Source: CAZBME01 sp964645835 (lineage in GTDB: Bacteria; Desulfobacterota; Syntrophia; Syntrophales; UBA8958). From it: 64,000 nucleotides of DNA. Shown here piece by piece: positions 38,443 through 48,100 of the stretch. Under the pieces are notes generated by a model that was not told where the DNA came from, did no database searches, and saw only the letters and a list, made by a program, of their open reading frames with translations. The DNA lies in NCBI GenBank assembly GCA_964645835.1, contig CAZYDG010000026.1, forward strand, positions 62,001 to 126,000, given 5' to 3'. Both the position numbers and the translations under genes were made by a program. The first letter of the stretch is position 1. The number at the start of each line of letters is the position of its first letter.

Positions 38443-38517
38443 CCGTGAAGTTTTTTTGTAGACATAAGTGCGATAAATGACGTTACAAGCTAATCGATTA
38501 TCGGTTAAGATACTGCC

Positions 38518-39489
38518 CTAATTGTTCATTGTCTTCTTTACGTCTGTTAGCGAAAAACGGTTGAAGGGCAGGAAGAGCAGTCCCAGCAGGACAATGATCC
38601 CGATGGACAAAAAATGGTAGATAATGGCGAAGGATAAGGCTTCCGCCTTGGGGACGCCGTAGACGGCAAGGCCCAGGATGCAGAAGAAATGCCAGTTGCC
38701 CACGAAGCCCGGCCCTGCGGGGATGGCAATGCCGATCATGAGGATGACGAGGAGGACGCAGGTCGCAATCAGGGGCAAATCGAAATGAAAGGCCCGGAAC
38801 ATAAAGTATATGCTCCCGATATCGCAAAGCCAGAAAAGGACGGATAGGACGGCGACGGCCAGGAGGGTCTTTATATCTCTGATGATCTGAAAGCCGTCGA
38901 TGAAATGATGGATCAAGTTGTTGATGATCCCGGAAATACGGGCCGGTAGACGGCATACGGCAGGCGTGATGATTCTGAAACATGCTTCCCGTTGGAAGAG
39001 CAGTAGAAACATCATGACGATGATGATTACCGTCAGGCCGAGAAACAACACACTGGACAGGACGAGCCAGAGCGGAAGCGGAGTAAGGGCCAGGGTCAAC
39101 AGGAAGACGGCAAAGACGGTCAAACTGTCAAAGACCCTTTCGATAAAGATCGTTCCCAAGGCGGAACTCATCTTGATGCCGCTTTTTCTGGAAATCAGAT
39201 AGGGTCTGGCCAATTCTCCAAGACGTGCCGGGATTGAGACGATGGCCATAAAGCCTACGCTGGTTACCGAAAAGAGATTGAATTGACTGACCTTTTCCAA
39301 GGGGGATAAAAGCAGGCCCCAACGAATGGATCGAATAACCTGCATGGCCACGAGCAAAAGCACCATCGGATAAATAAAATGGTAATCGATTTTACGAAAT
39401 CCTGCCATAACGGCCTTGAAGTCGATGCCGCGTAATGAGAAGTAGACCAGAATGACACTCAGGATGATTCCAATGATAACCTTTTTCAT
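38518..39489 (-). CDS. UPF0104 / lysylphosphatidylglycerol synthase-like membrane protein
   Basis: 323 aa, about eight membrane segments, beginning MKKVIIGIILSVILVYFSLR. The family (flippase-like domain, AglD/MprF N-terminal region) motifs are seen: RSIRWGLLL, PARLGELARPYLISRK, and PAGPGFVGNWHFF near the C-terminus. It lacks the C-terminal transferase domain of MprF, so it would at most be a lipid flippase-like protein. Its role here is unknown. It is convergent with ntrX, with the repeat between. Confidence 0.85.
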   Translation of the reverse strand: MKKVIIGIILSVILVYFSLRGIDFKAVMAGFRKIDYHFIYPMVLLLVAMQVIRSIRWGLLLSPLEKVSQFNLFSVTSVGFMAIVSIPARLGELARPYLISRKSGIKMSSALGTIFIERVFDSLTVFAVFLLTLALTPLPLWLVLSSVLFLGLTVIIIVMMFLLLFQREACFRIITPAVCRLPARISGIINNLIHHFIDGFQIIRDIKTLLAVAVLSVLFWLCDIGSIYFMFRAFHFDLPLIATCVLLVILMIGIAIPAGPGFVGNWHFFCILGLAVYGVPKAEALSFAIIYHFLSIGIIVLLGLLFLPFNRFSLTDVKKTMNN

Positions 39490-39538
39490 GGCATGAGGTC
39501 ATAGCATAGTTTGATTGAAAGATTAAAGGGGGAATATA

Positions 39539-40441
39539 ATGAATCGGCGAGATTTTATGAAGGCGGCCCTAATTACCGGCGCCGCGGCCATTGTCCCGGG
39601 GGGATGGGACTCTTTCGCGTCTGTGCTTATGGCACAGGAAAAAGCGGATCTCGTTGTGGCCCGGGGTGCGTCGCCTTCGAAAATCACCCGTGCCGCCATT
39701 GATGGATTGGGCGGCATACGGCGCTTTATCAGCCGCGGCGATATTGTCGTTGTCAAACCCAATATCGGCTGGGACCGGACACCTGAATATGCGGCCAATA
39801 CCAATCCCGAGGTGATGGCGGAGATCGTTCGCCTGTGTTTCGAAGCAGGGGCTAAAAAAGTTAAAGTCTTTGACAATCCCGTCTCCGATGCGCGGCGGAC
39901 CTATAAACAGAGCGGCATTGCCGATGCCGTAAAGGCGTTGGGCGCTTCCGCCAATTATGTAGATGACCGGAAATTCCGTGATATGTCCATCAAAGGACAG
40001 GTATTGAAGAGCTGGCCCCTTTATACGGAAGTCTTTGAAGCGGATAAGGTAATCAATGTTCCTATTGCCAAGACCCACGGCATTGCCAAACTGACCCTGG
40101 GCATGAAGAATTGGATGGGCATCATGGGTGGATCCCGGGGCAGAATCCACCAGCGGATAGATGAGAGTCTCGTCGACCTCGCCATGTTCATACGTCCATC
40201 CTTAATTGTTCTCGACGCTGTACGGCTCCTTGCGGATAATGGTCCCCAGGGCGGGCGGCTCTCCGATGTGCGCCGTCTAGATACGGTGGTTGCCGGAACG
40301 GACCAGGTGGCGATCGACGCCTATGGATCAACGCTTTTCGGCATGAAGGAAAATGCTTTGGGCTGTGTCCGTATTGGACACAAGGCCGGTTTGGGTAAGA
40401 TGAACCTTTCCGGCCTTAAGATAAGGAAGATACAGGTTTAG
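39539..40441 (+). CDS. DUF362 protein with Tat signal
   Basis: 300 aa. The N-terminus MNRRDFMKAALITGAAA is a twin-arginine signal, so the protein is folded in the cytoplasm and exported. The body is the DUF362 domain (VVVKPNIGWDRTPEYAANTNPEV, ADKVINVPIAKTHGIAKLTLGMKNWMGI). DUF362 proteins are linked with iron-sulfur ferredoxins; here no CxxCxxC cluster is present in the protein itself. The NapH-like ferredoxin genes lie 305 bases downstream and may share its function (inference). Confidence 0.85.
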   Translation: MNRRDFMKAALITGAAAIVPGGWDSFASVLMAQEKADLVVARGASPSKITRAAIDGLGGIRRFISRGDIVVVKPNIGWDRTPEYAANTNPEVMAEIVRLCFEAGAKKVKVFDNPVSDARRTYKQSGIADAVKALGASANYVDDRKFRDMSIKGQVLKSWPLYTEVFEADKVINVPIAKTHGIAKLTLGMKNWMGIMGGSRGRIHQRIDESLVDLAMFIRPSLIVLDAVRLLADNGPQGGRLSDVRRLDTVVAGTDQVAIDAYGSTLFGMKENALGCVRIGHKAGLGKMNLSGLKIRKIQV

Positions 40442-40509
40442 GCTACCTTTCTTCTCATCCTTGCCTTCCTTCAGAAGAGCGGGCTTACAGGACTGGATTT
40501 GGATATTTG

Positions 40510-40632
40510 GTTTGTAGCGCAGGGCTTTAGCCCTGCAAATATATGTCAATATTAACTATTTCAAATCAAAACCACAGACCTAAAGGTCTGGACTACAGCA
40601 AGGCGAGTGTAGCAAATATTTGAACTGTGACA
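40510..40632. repeat. GCAGGxCTTTAGxCCTGC repeat element
   Basis: GCAGGGCTTTAGCCCTGC, CAGACCTAAAGGTCTGGACT, TACAGCAAGGCGAGTGTAGC and AAATATTTGAACTGTGAC match the element at 31867-32020. Lies in the 305-bp gap after the DUF362 gene; a small hairpin (CTCCCATTGGGAG, 40715-40727) follows just before the ferredoxin gene. Confidence 0.75.
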
Positions 40633-40746
40633 AAGCTTCCCGCACACGATCGACATTGACAGGTAATGACAAGTGATTATGATAAAGCTAAAACTATCAG
40701 AAATTAGTGACACTCTCCCATTGGGAGGGTCCCAGTGTGATTATCT

Positions 40747-41568
40747 ATGATTCAGATTTCCCGCAGACTAAGCCAGGCCGCTTTTCTGATCCTTTTCCTG
40801 TGGCTCTTCCTCCAGACGGAATCAAAAGGGGCCAACGAGTTGGGATATCCCGTCAAGATTTTCCTTGTCGAAGATCCCTTAATGATGATCACAACGCTGT
40901 TGTCTTCCCGTTCCTTCTTCGCGCCCATATTTTTGGCCCTGGCTGTCGTCGTAGCAACCGTCGTTTTGGGACGGGTCTTTTGCGGTTGGGTATGCCCTTT
41001 CGGGACCCTCCATCAGCTGGCGGGCCTTTTGAACCGGAAAAAACCGTCCCTTGGCTGGACGAAAAAGGGTAAACCCGGAGGCTCTCCCTACCGTGTGAAA
41101 TATTATCTCCTGCTGGCCTTGCTCGCGGCATCGCTATTCGGTCTTCAATGGGCCGGGGTTTTCGATCCCATATCCCTGCTCATCCGTTCCCTGTCACTGG
41201 CTGTTTATCCCATGATTTCCTATGGCCTGCGAACCATCTTCGACGGCCTTTATGCCCTTAATCTTCCCCTGGTCACGCCGGGTGCGGAATATCTGTATGC
41301 CGGATTGAAAAGAACGATTTTGCCCTTCAGCCCGCCTTTGTTTTTACAGGCCGTTCCGGTGGGGCTCATCTTTTTCGGCCTCCTGGCTCTTAATGGGGTG
41401 GAAAAACGCTTCTGGTGCAAATATGTGTGTCCCTTGGGGGCCCTGTTGGGGCTGTTTTCCCGTTATGCCGTCTTCAGCCGGAAAGTGAGTGAAGGCTGTA
41501 CTGGCTGCGGCGCCGGAGGCCAAAAATGGCTGGCGGAAGGCGGAATGTCTTCTCTGCGGCAATTGTGA
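40747..41568 (+). CDS. NapH-like membrane ferredoxin, N-terminal part of a frameshifted gene
   Basis: 273 aa as read. Four membrane segments with two cysteine motifs on loops: CGWVCPFGTLHQL (about 80) and FWCKYVCPLGALLGLFSRY (about 220), as in NapH and related quinol-linked iron-sulfur membrane proteins. It then enters CTGCG, the start of a 4Fe-4S site, and runs out of frame (AGGQKWLAEGG...). The next frame continues at once with WRKAECLLCGNCDDPCP. Homologues of this type carry both parts on one chain, so I read 40747-42280 as one gene broken near 41510-41530, with part of the first ferredoxin cluster lost. Confidence 0.8.
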   Translation: MIQISRRLSQAAFLILFLWLFLQTESKGANELGYPVKIFLVEDPLMMITTLLSSRSFFAPIFLALAVVVATVVLGRVFCGWVCPFGTLHQLAGLLNRKKPSLGWTKKGKPGGSPYRVKYYLLLALLAASLFGLQWAGVFDPISLLIRSLSLAVYPMISYGLRTIFDGLYALNLPLVTPGAEYLYAGLKRTILPFSPPLFLQAVPVGLIFFGLLALNGVEKRFWCKYVCPLGALLGLFSRYAVFSRKVSEGCTGCGAGGQKWLAEGGMSSLRQL

Positions 41569-42280
41569 TGATCCATGTCCGCAAAATGCCGTGTCCTTCG
41601 GGTTTTTCAAGCCGAAATCCGCGGCGGCCCTTGATCTGGGAAAGAGGAGGGTTATCGGCGCGTTGGTTGCCGGAGTTGCCGCTGTGCCACTTCTTCGTGT
41701 TACGCCCCTTTCTAAGATCACCGCTGCCGATCCGTCCCTGATCCGTCCCCCCGGTTCCCTGGAGGAAGCGGAATTCCTCAAACGCTGCGTTAAATGCGGG
41801 GAATGTATGAAGGTCTGCATTACGGGCGGCCTTCAGCCCGCATTTCTGGAGTCCGGCTGGGAAGGTCTCTGGTCGCCGGTGCTTGTGCCGAGGATCGGTT
41901 ATTGCGAGTACCGCTGCACACTTTGCGGGCAGGTCTGCCCTACCCAGGCTATCCGCAATCTGAAACCGGAAGAAAAGGCCACTGTCAGGATCGGTCTGGC
42001 CATGGTCGACCGGAGCCGCTGCCTGCCCTTTGCCCACGGCGTTTCCTGCATCGTATGCGAAGAGGTCTGCCCCACATCGCCCAAGGCCATTTGGTTTGAA
42101 GAGGTTTCCGTTACGGACCGCCGGGGAGTGACCCATCGTTTCAAGCAGCCCCATGTGGATCTGGAGCTGTGCATCGGATGCGGCATCTGTGAGGCCAAAT
42201 GCCCCGTTCTGGGCCGCCCGGCAATTACCGTGTCGAGCGTCGGCGAATCGAGGTCGAAGGATAATCAGTTATTGATTTAG
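41489..42280 (+). pseudogene. NapG-like polyferredoxin, C-terminal part of the same frameshifted gene
   Basis: As an open frame it starts at GTG 41489 inside the previous gene without a ribosome-binding site. From about residue 16 it reads a complete ferredoxin module: CLLCGNCDDPCP, a hydrophobic segment (about 53-70, like a signal or anchor), CVKCGECMKVC, CTLCGQVCP, CIVCEEVCP and CIGCGICEAKCP. That is five 4Fe-4S sites in all, of which the first four-Cys set and last are complete. The 80-base overlap in a different frame, and lack of an ATG, indicate a frameshift and not two genes. Sequence error or real inactivation cannot be told apart here. Confidence 0.75.
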
Positions 42281-42293
42281 ATTGTATCTTTGT

Positions 42294-42330
42294 GGATCCC
42301 CTTTGATAAAGGGGGATTCAGGGGGATTTT
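42294..42330. terminator. possible bidirectional terminator between convergent genes
   Basis: ATCCCCTTTGATAAAGGGGAT-type hairpin (GATCCCC...GGGGGAT) followed by GATTTTAT. It lies in the 52-base gap between the convergent ferredoxin gene and the 336-aa unknown gene. Confidence 0.5.
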
Positions 42331-42332
42331 AT

Positions 42333-43343
42333 CTAAGGCGAGAGCTTATCAGCGCTCATGAGGGTTTCCAACCCGGGAAATATGGCTTGATCATTTTGCC
42401 ACTCGTAGACCAGGGTCTCGATATTGAGATCTTTGAGACCGGAGCCGATGGTTGCCTCGACGGGGGCGGGAATTACGAGAATCATGCGGCACGATCGGCG
42501 CAGGCCCAGGGAGGACATTAACAGTCGTGCAACCCCTTCGTACGTTTTTCTCGGGTCTGTCTCCATACTGGCCTGAAAGACCGCCAGAACCGCTTCTTCC
42601 CTATTGAGAGTGAACAGATCGCGGTGGCCGTCATTTCCCGTTTTGAACCCGAGTTTTTTTAGCGCGGCGGACAGGTCGCGAATGATGAGTCCATGATCGC
42701 AGAGGCGGGAAAGATCCCTCCGGTTTTCTTCATAAGGATCTCCCGTCAATTCTTCCGCAAACAGCTGCGCATCCAAAGGCATGGTCGTTTGTGACGAGGC
42801 GTCGGCCCCTGCCGCCTCCTTGATCCTGGAGACCTTGTGGATGAACTGGGCGACCTGACGGGGAAAACGGGGGGAACTCAGCTCTCCGACAACGGCAACC
42901 GTGACGGCTGTATCCATCTCATCCATATTGGTCCAGACGCCCCGATACCGGGTCTCAAACAGGGTCTTGCCGATGCCCTTTTGACTGCCGCCGATTTTTC
43001 CGCGGTGGATCACGTAGAACTTCCCCATGAGATCCCGGGCGAAAGCAGCGCCGATCCGGCGATCGATTCCACCGGCAGGGATATTGATCTCGCAGGCGAT
43101 GGGGATGTTTGCACCGGCGACGGGATGCCCTATGCCGAAGATGTGGGCGTAGCGGTTTTCTTCTTCTTTGGGCGATGCCATCCAGATTCCCAGGCTCTCG
43201 GACCAGGCCACTTTTGACGAAAATGACGCCCCCTGATGACCGACCTTCACGGCAATCTTCTCATTTATGAATGGTTTAAACCGTCGGATAAACAGTTTTC
43301 GTAAGCGGGCGATTATCGCCGGATCTTCGATGATCTTCAGCAT
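42333..43343 (-). CDS. conserved protein of unknown function
   Basis: 336 aa, soluble, no signal peptide or membrane segment. The N-terminal part has a distinctive CEINIPAGGIDRRIGAAFAR (about 83-102) followed by YVIHRGKIGGSQKGIGKTLF (about 109-128) and VAVVGELSSPRFPRQVAQFIH (about 149-169). The C-terminal 130 residues are alpha/beta. I recall similar motifs only in unannotated bacterial proteins, and I do not assign a fold or function. The positively charged HRGKIGGSQKGIG patch could bind nucleic acid or nucleotides (guess). It is convergent with the ferredoxin gene. Confidence 0.6.
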   Translation of the reverse strand: MLKIIEDPAIIARLRKLFIRRFKPFINEKIAVKVGHQGASFSSKVAWSESLGIWMASPKEEENRYAHIFGIGHPVAGANIPIACEINIPAGGIDRRIGAAFARDLMGKFYVIHRGKIGGSQKGIGKTLFETRYRGVWTNMDEMDTAVTVAVVGELSSPRFPRQVAQFIHKVSRIKEAAGADASSQTTMPLDAQLFAEELTGDPYEENRRDLSRLCDHGLIIRDLSAALKKLGFKTGNDGHRDLFTLNREEAVLAVFQASMETDPRKTYEGVARLLMSSLGLRRSCRMILVIPAPVEATIGSGLKDLNIETLVYEWQNDQAIFPGLETLMSADKLSP

Positions 43344-43401
43344 GAAAATATCATACCTATCGGCATTTTTATGTCAATATAATTAAGGCCGTACGTAGCC
43401 G

Positions 43402-45189
43402 TCAGGGTTTGAGAACGAATCGGCGGTTTGCCATGACTATGTCCGGGACATTCCATTTTTTCTGCTCCATCAACTGAACAAAAGCGCGGCGGTAGAGTAA
43501 TTTGACGGTCACGATGGTCTTGCCTGATTTGGGTGCTGAAAACGACCAGGCCGAAAGGTCGGCGGCGAAGGCGGCAAGGCGGTTGTCGCTGACAATTTCC
43601 GTGTGGTTCCAGTAAGCGCCGGTAGGGAAGACTTCCGTCCATTTTTCTTTCAAAAGCTTGGCATATGTCTTTCCGGGGAGCCCGGCATAATGTCCCCTGG
43701 TCCGATCCCCCCGGCCGCACCATTCCGGCAGGACAGGACCGTCTAATCGCTCAAGGACTTTTCCTCCGGGACCTTTTGCTTCCACCATCAGGATCAGATG
43801 ACGGAGCGGCGAGTCGGACGGGATATGATGCCCCGTCTTATCGTTGACCAGGTTAACGGAGACCACGATCTTTCCATCTCTCTTCTTCACCGATGCGGTC
43901 ATGGACAGGGAGTTTTTCAGAAGCTCCGCATCGACGGTCATGTTATGGTTATGGATGGCGGCGGGATTGCGTTCGATACCGTTTTTGCCGGGGGCGACAT
44001 TCGTGACGGCCTTTCCCTTGTAGATCGTTGGGGAGGGCATGTGGCATTCCTGGCACGTTTTTGCCTTTCCCGATTTCGGATCGGCATAAGGGCTTTTGAG
44101 CCATTCACCATAAGAGTTGTAGATGAGGGTGTTCCAGAAGCCCCCACGGTGGCAGGGGGCGCAGTAAGCACTCTCCCTTATCAGGGGGAGATTTGTGTCT
44201 CCGGCGGCGGCATTGACATCATCGAAGGTGCCGAAGAAAAGCTGGGGCCTTTTAGGGTCGTCCGTATATGGCCGTTTTACCGTCATGGCATGGACGCCGT
44301 GAACATTCGCAAAGGGCATCATCGACACGGGATCAAGCCGAACATTATTCACCTTGTGACAGAAATCGCAATGGACGCCATAGCGGTCGGCCCCTTTTAC
44401 CGATTTCGGGTCCACGCTTCTTCCGATTGATGCGCCGGGAATGTGGCATGAGCTGCAATCTCCGACGGCACCGGGAAAATCGAGCTGGAAGCCGGGGCCG
44501 TAGTACTGTTTTGTGTTGTCGGGACGGAGCGGTACCGTTGTGCTGCCCCAGGGGCTGAAGGCAGCTCCCTTTTCATAACGCGTAAGGGGGCTCTTGTTTC
44601 CTTCCCTGTCCGTTCCATAATACATAGTGAGGAAACGGGGATTGCGGGCAGCCTGCATGTGAGCATCCTTGAGGCTCATCTCGGTGACTGCCGGGTGACA
44701 TTCCACGCAACTGCCTTTGGTGCCTTCAGGAGGTATCCATTGATAGGCCGGATTATCATCAAGCTGATAGGGAACCAGTGTCAGCCGGATATCTTCTTGC
44801 GAGGCCTTAACATCTTTTTTTAGTGCGCTGTAGTATCCTTCTTTCCAGGCGCTTATGATAAACGGTTTTCTAATGGGGACGTCGTGCAGGGTAAAGCGGC
44901 CGTCCCCATCCGTTACTGCTGTAATCTCCGTACCCTGCACCCTGACCCTCGCCTTAGCCACCGGGCCATGATCGTCAAGAACCACCCCCGAGATCATTCT
45001 ACTAGATTCAATCCCGCACGTGCCAATCAAAGGCATGGGAAAAAGCGCCATGACCACAACAGCAATAGCGCAGCCGCAGAAAACCATGATCTCAATCCGG
45101 AAATTTCGCCGGAAAATAGCGCGGACAGGCCCATATTCCGATGATAATCGCACCTTCATTTGAAACAGCCGTTTGCCTATTCCTTCCAC
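43402..45189 (-). CDS. membrane-anchored pentahaem cytochrome c with a carboxypeptidase-regulatory-like domain
   Basis: 595 aa. A membrane anchor (about 33-55), then a carboxypeptidase-regulatory-like beta domain (SGVVLDDHGPVAKARVRVQG, about 65-140), then five CxxCH sites: CVECH (about 158), CSSCH (about 246), CDFCH (about 275), CAPCH (about 345) and CQECH (about 382). The C-terminal 150 residues are beta-rich and haem-free. It would carry electrons in the periplasm or at the surface. It begins 13 bases inside the end of the G8 gene (ATG 45189; MKVRL at 45159 is the alternative), so the two are translationally linked. Confidence 0.85.
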   Translation of the reverse strand: MEGIGKRLFQMKVRLSSEYGPVRAIFRRNFRIEIMVFCGCAIAVVVMALFPMPLIGTCGIESSRMISGVVLDDHGPVAKARVRVQGTEITAVTDGDGRFTLHDVPIRKPFIISAWKEGYYSALKKDVKASQEDIRLTLVPYQLDDNPAYQWIPPEGTKGSCVECHPAVTEMSLKDAHMQAARNPRFLTMYYGTDREGNKSPLTRYEKGAAFSPWGSTTVPLRPDNTKQYYGPGFQLDFPGAVGDCSSCHIPGASIGRSVDPKSVKGADRYGVHCDFCHKVNNVRLDPVSMMPFANVHGVHAMTVKRPYTDDPKRPQLFFGTFDDVNAAAGDTNLPLIRESAYCAPCHRGGFWNTLIYNSYGEWLKSPYADPKSGKAKTCQECHMPSPTIYKGKAVTNVAPGKNGIERNPAAIHNHNMTVDAELLKNSLSMTASVKKRDGKIVVSVNLVNDKTGHHIPSDSPLRHLILMVEAKGPGGKVLERLDGPVLPEWCGRGDRTRGHYAGLPGKTYAKLLKEKWTEVFPTGAYWNHTEIVSDNRLAAFAADLSAWSFSAPKSGKTIVTVKLLYRRAFVQLMEQKKWNVPDIVMANRRFVLKP

Positions 45190-48100
45190 AAGTCAGGGGT
45201 CACCGGTTCCGGTTTATTCGTATCGGAATAGATGCATGAATTAAGATCGCCGTTAAACTTTTGATCGGCGTATTTCCAGCCTACATTCCAGTCTTTAACC
45301 GGATAGGGCTCTGTATCGGGCCGATTTGCGCCACCCGTATCATCGTCGGCAACGAACTTGTCGGGAAATTTGACCTGGAATCCCAGACAGCCGCCGCTGG
45401 GGCAGTCAAGGGCCTTGTTCGACCAGCCGCATACTGAGCTGTCGCATTTTGCCAGATCATTTGCCGCACAGCATTGTTGCGCCGTGTCGTCCCACCTGCA
45501 GAAAGACTTGGGTTTACAGATTTCTTTTTTCGCCTTGTTACCGAAGTCATCAGCCAGGGCCCTGGTGTTATCGTCTTTAGCCCGGCTGAATCCCATATCC
45601 ATGGTGACTTCCAGAATGCCTGAATCGCTCTTGTATTCCCGGATCCAGTTTGTCGGCCAGAATGGTTTGTTTTCATTCTTGACGGGGGTGAAATTCAATT
45701 TACTTCCTTGCAGGACAACAACCTCATCCTTACCATCCGTCACTTTCGTACCCACTCTCACCATACTCACATTGTCCGCAGTGGTAAATTTCGAGTCCTT
45801 GCCGACGTATATCTGAAAGGTGATACGTGTGGAAGGCTTGGCGTACAGCAGGAAAAAGTTGTAGCTATTATTCTTTTCAAAGACATTTAGGTTGTGAAAA
45901 ATTTTAGTAGTATCACCATAGAGAGGTGTTTTCTTGATCTGTGTTTTGCTGCTTACGGCCGTGTCGATATAGTATTTCCCGAGATTTGCGACCATGGTGC
46001 TGCGTTGCCAGATGCCCGCCCCCATCATGCGCATGCTCTGGCCGACGTCCTTCTTTTTTCCGCCATTCTCTTCCTCGGCGGTATAATACTGTCTGTAGAT
46101 AGGCACGCCGTAACAGTTGCGCTGCTGGCAGTCGTTGCACCAGGCATTTTCCTTGCAATAGTCATCCCCGGCACCGGGTTTGAACTGGTTAGGGTAAACC
46201 ACCGCCGTCACATAATCGAAAGGCGCCTGAAAGCAGGTCTGATCGGAACTGCACTCCAGAGTTATATTCGGCGCCAGATAGAATTTTTCTTTGTTGACCG
46301 AGATTGTGCCTTCGAAATCCGAATAGGGAAGAGTCTTCGCGCCGGCGAGCCCGCTAATGGAGCCATCATCGTCATTGAGCTCCGTCTGGCGGTCCACATC
46401 GGTAAAATCCTTGGCAAAGAGTTCAGATTTTATCCCCGGATAATAGCAATAGTCGCGGGAGACCCACGGCTCATAGACATCCGCAGTACCCGGTTTGAAA
46501 AGCGGCACAATGACATAGTGGCGGAGGTCCACCTTGTCGAAATAGAGATTTCGCGAGTGGAAGGCGGGAGGATAGTAAAACCCGTTGGGCTGCTTCCAGC
46601 CGATGGCCGCATTCGGCAGGATGCATTGGCCTTTGTATGGCCCCTCCTTGGCCTTGGGAATGCTCTCTGCGCGGTACCCGGACCCATACATGTACTGGCT
46701 TTTACAGTTGCCGTTGCCGCAGTTATTGACCGGCAGCTTTTTGATCTGCAGATATGCGTTGTTCTCCTGGTATGTGGGGCCGTCGTATATATTATAGAGC
46801 CGCTGAGATACGCCGAACTTGTCGATAGGCATGGAAATCCCCTCCGCCTTGGACAGACAGTATCCCCTGTCAGGTGAAGTTAGGCATGTCAGGCCGTTCG
46901 GATACGTATTGAAGGGGCCTGCCGGTGATGCATAAGCGTTGCCGGGGTTTTGCTGGGCAGGATCCCAGGACTGTGTGTTCCCGATGAAGACACTGTTGCG
47001 GGTCAGGGCCCAATAGCCGTTGATGACCTGATCGTAACTGCCGCCCGAAACCATCGTCAAACCGCCGTTGAGCACGTCCGTCAGGGCGCTGTCGGTCACC
47101 AGAAACCAGTTGTTCCGAAGCCAGATCGCTGCAAAATTCTGCTGTGCCCAGTGGAAGGATGACGTGTACGAATCGATGACGGTTACAGGGCAATTATCGG
47201 TATTACCCTGAAGGCAGACCGATTTATCACATTCCTTGCCGTCGCACAGGGCCGGTGTGTAATTGGCGAAATTGCTGGTGTCCGGATACAATGTAGGTTT
47301 TTGGTCATAATAATCCTGGGCGAATTTGTTTGGAATCGGCTGCAGTTTGTAAATCTTATTTCCGTCTTTAAAATCCAGGATGACGCCGTTGCATGTGGCT
47401 GTGTCGCCGACGGTTATCAGCGAGTACTGGGCCGTCGAGCAGAAATTTCCTTTGAAGGACTTGAGCGGCGCCCTTCCGTAAGGCTGATCATTCTTTACTC
47501 CCGGATACTGAATACCGGCGTAACCCGACCATTTCATGTCACTTGAAAGGCCGCTGATCCGGGAGGGCACGATCCAGTAGCATGCCCCGCATGTCCCGGC
47601 GCCCACGGCCATATTGTATTCGAAGATGTTATAGGCGTTCATGATCTGAAACACGGAAGGGTGCATGTAATCGCTTTCGTATTGCTGCAATTGAGCGCCG
47701 GGAGGAGGGTTTTCGTTCGACGTCATGGCCATGACGCCCGGGACCTTGCGCGGGTTTTGCCCGCTGTCCACAGCGGCCCGGGAATGGATGCCGATATTGG
47801 CCCGGAGGACATTGTTGGCTTCGGTGCCGTCGGAAAGGTAGTAGCCGTGGCCGATGGAATTATACCCGACATTTCTTTCCAGGGTTACGTTCTGGGTTCC
47901 CCGCAGCTCGATCCAGTGCGCCATTGACTCATTGATGGAGCAGTCTCTGACGAATGTTTTGTCGGGGACCTCCCGCGTCAAATGGAAATTTATGGGTGCA
48001 TGGGCCATGCGCCCTCCCTGTCCCAGTTGGCGGAACTCGACCCCCTGGACTTGATACTGCTTAAATCCCTGGCGCAAGATGGTATGGCCGCCGAAATAGG

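Noticed and set aside
41489..42280. Programmed ribosomal frameshift in the ferredoxin gene
   Set aside because: No slippery heptamer or following pseudoknot was seen near 41510-41530, and part of the first cluster looks missing, which fits decay or error better.
45894..46877. 327-codon open frame opposite the G8 gene
   Set aside because: It is the antisense shadow of a long real gene with strong domain content; no own motifs or start signals.
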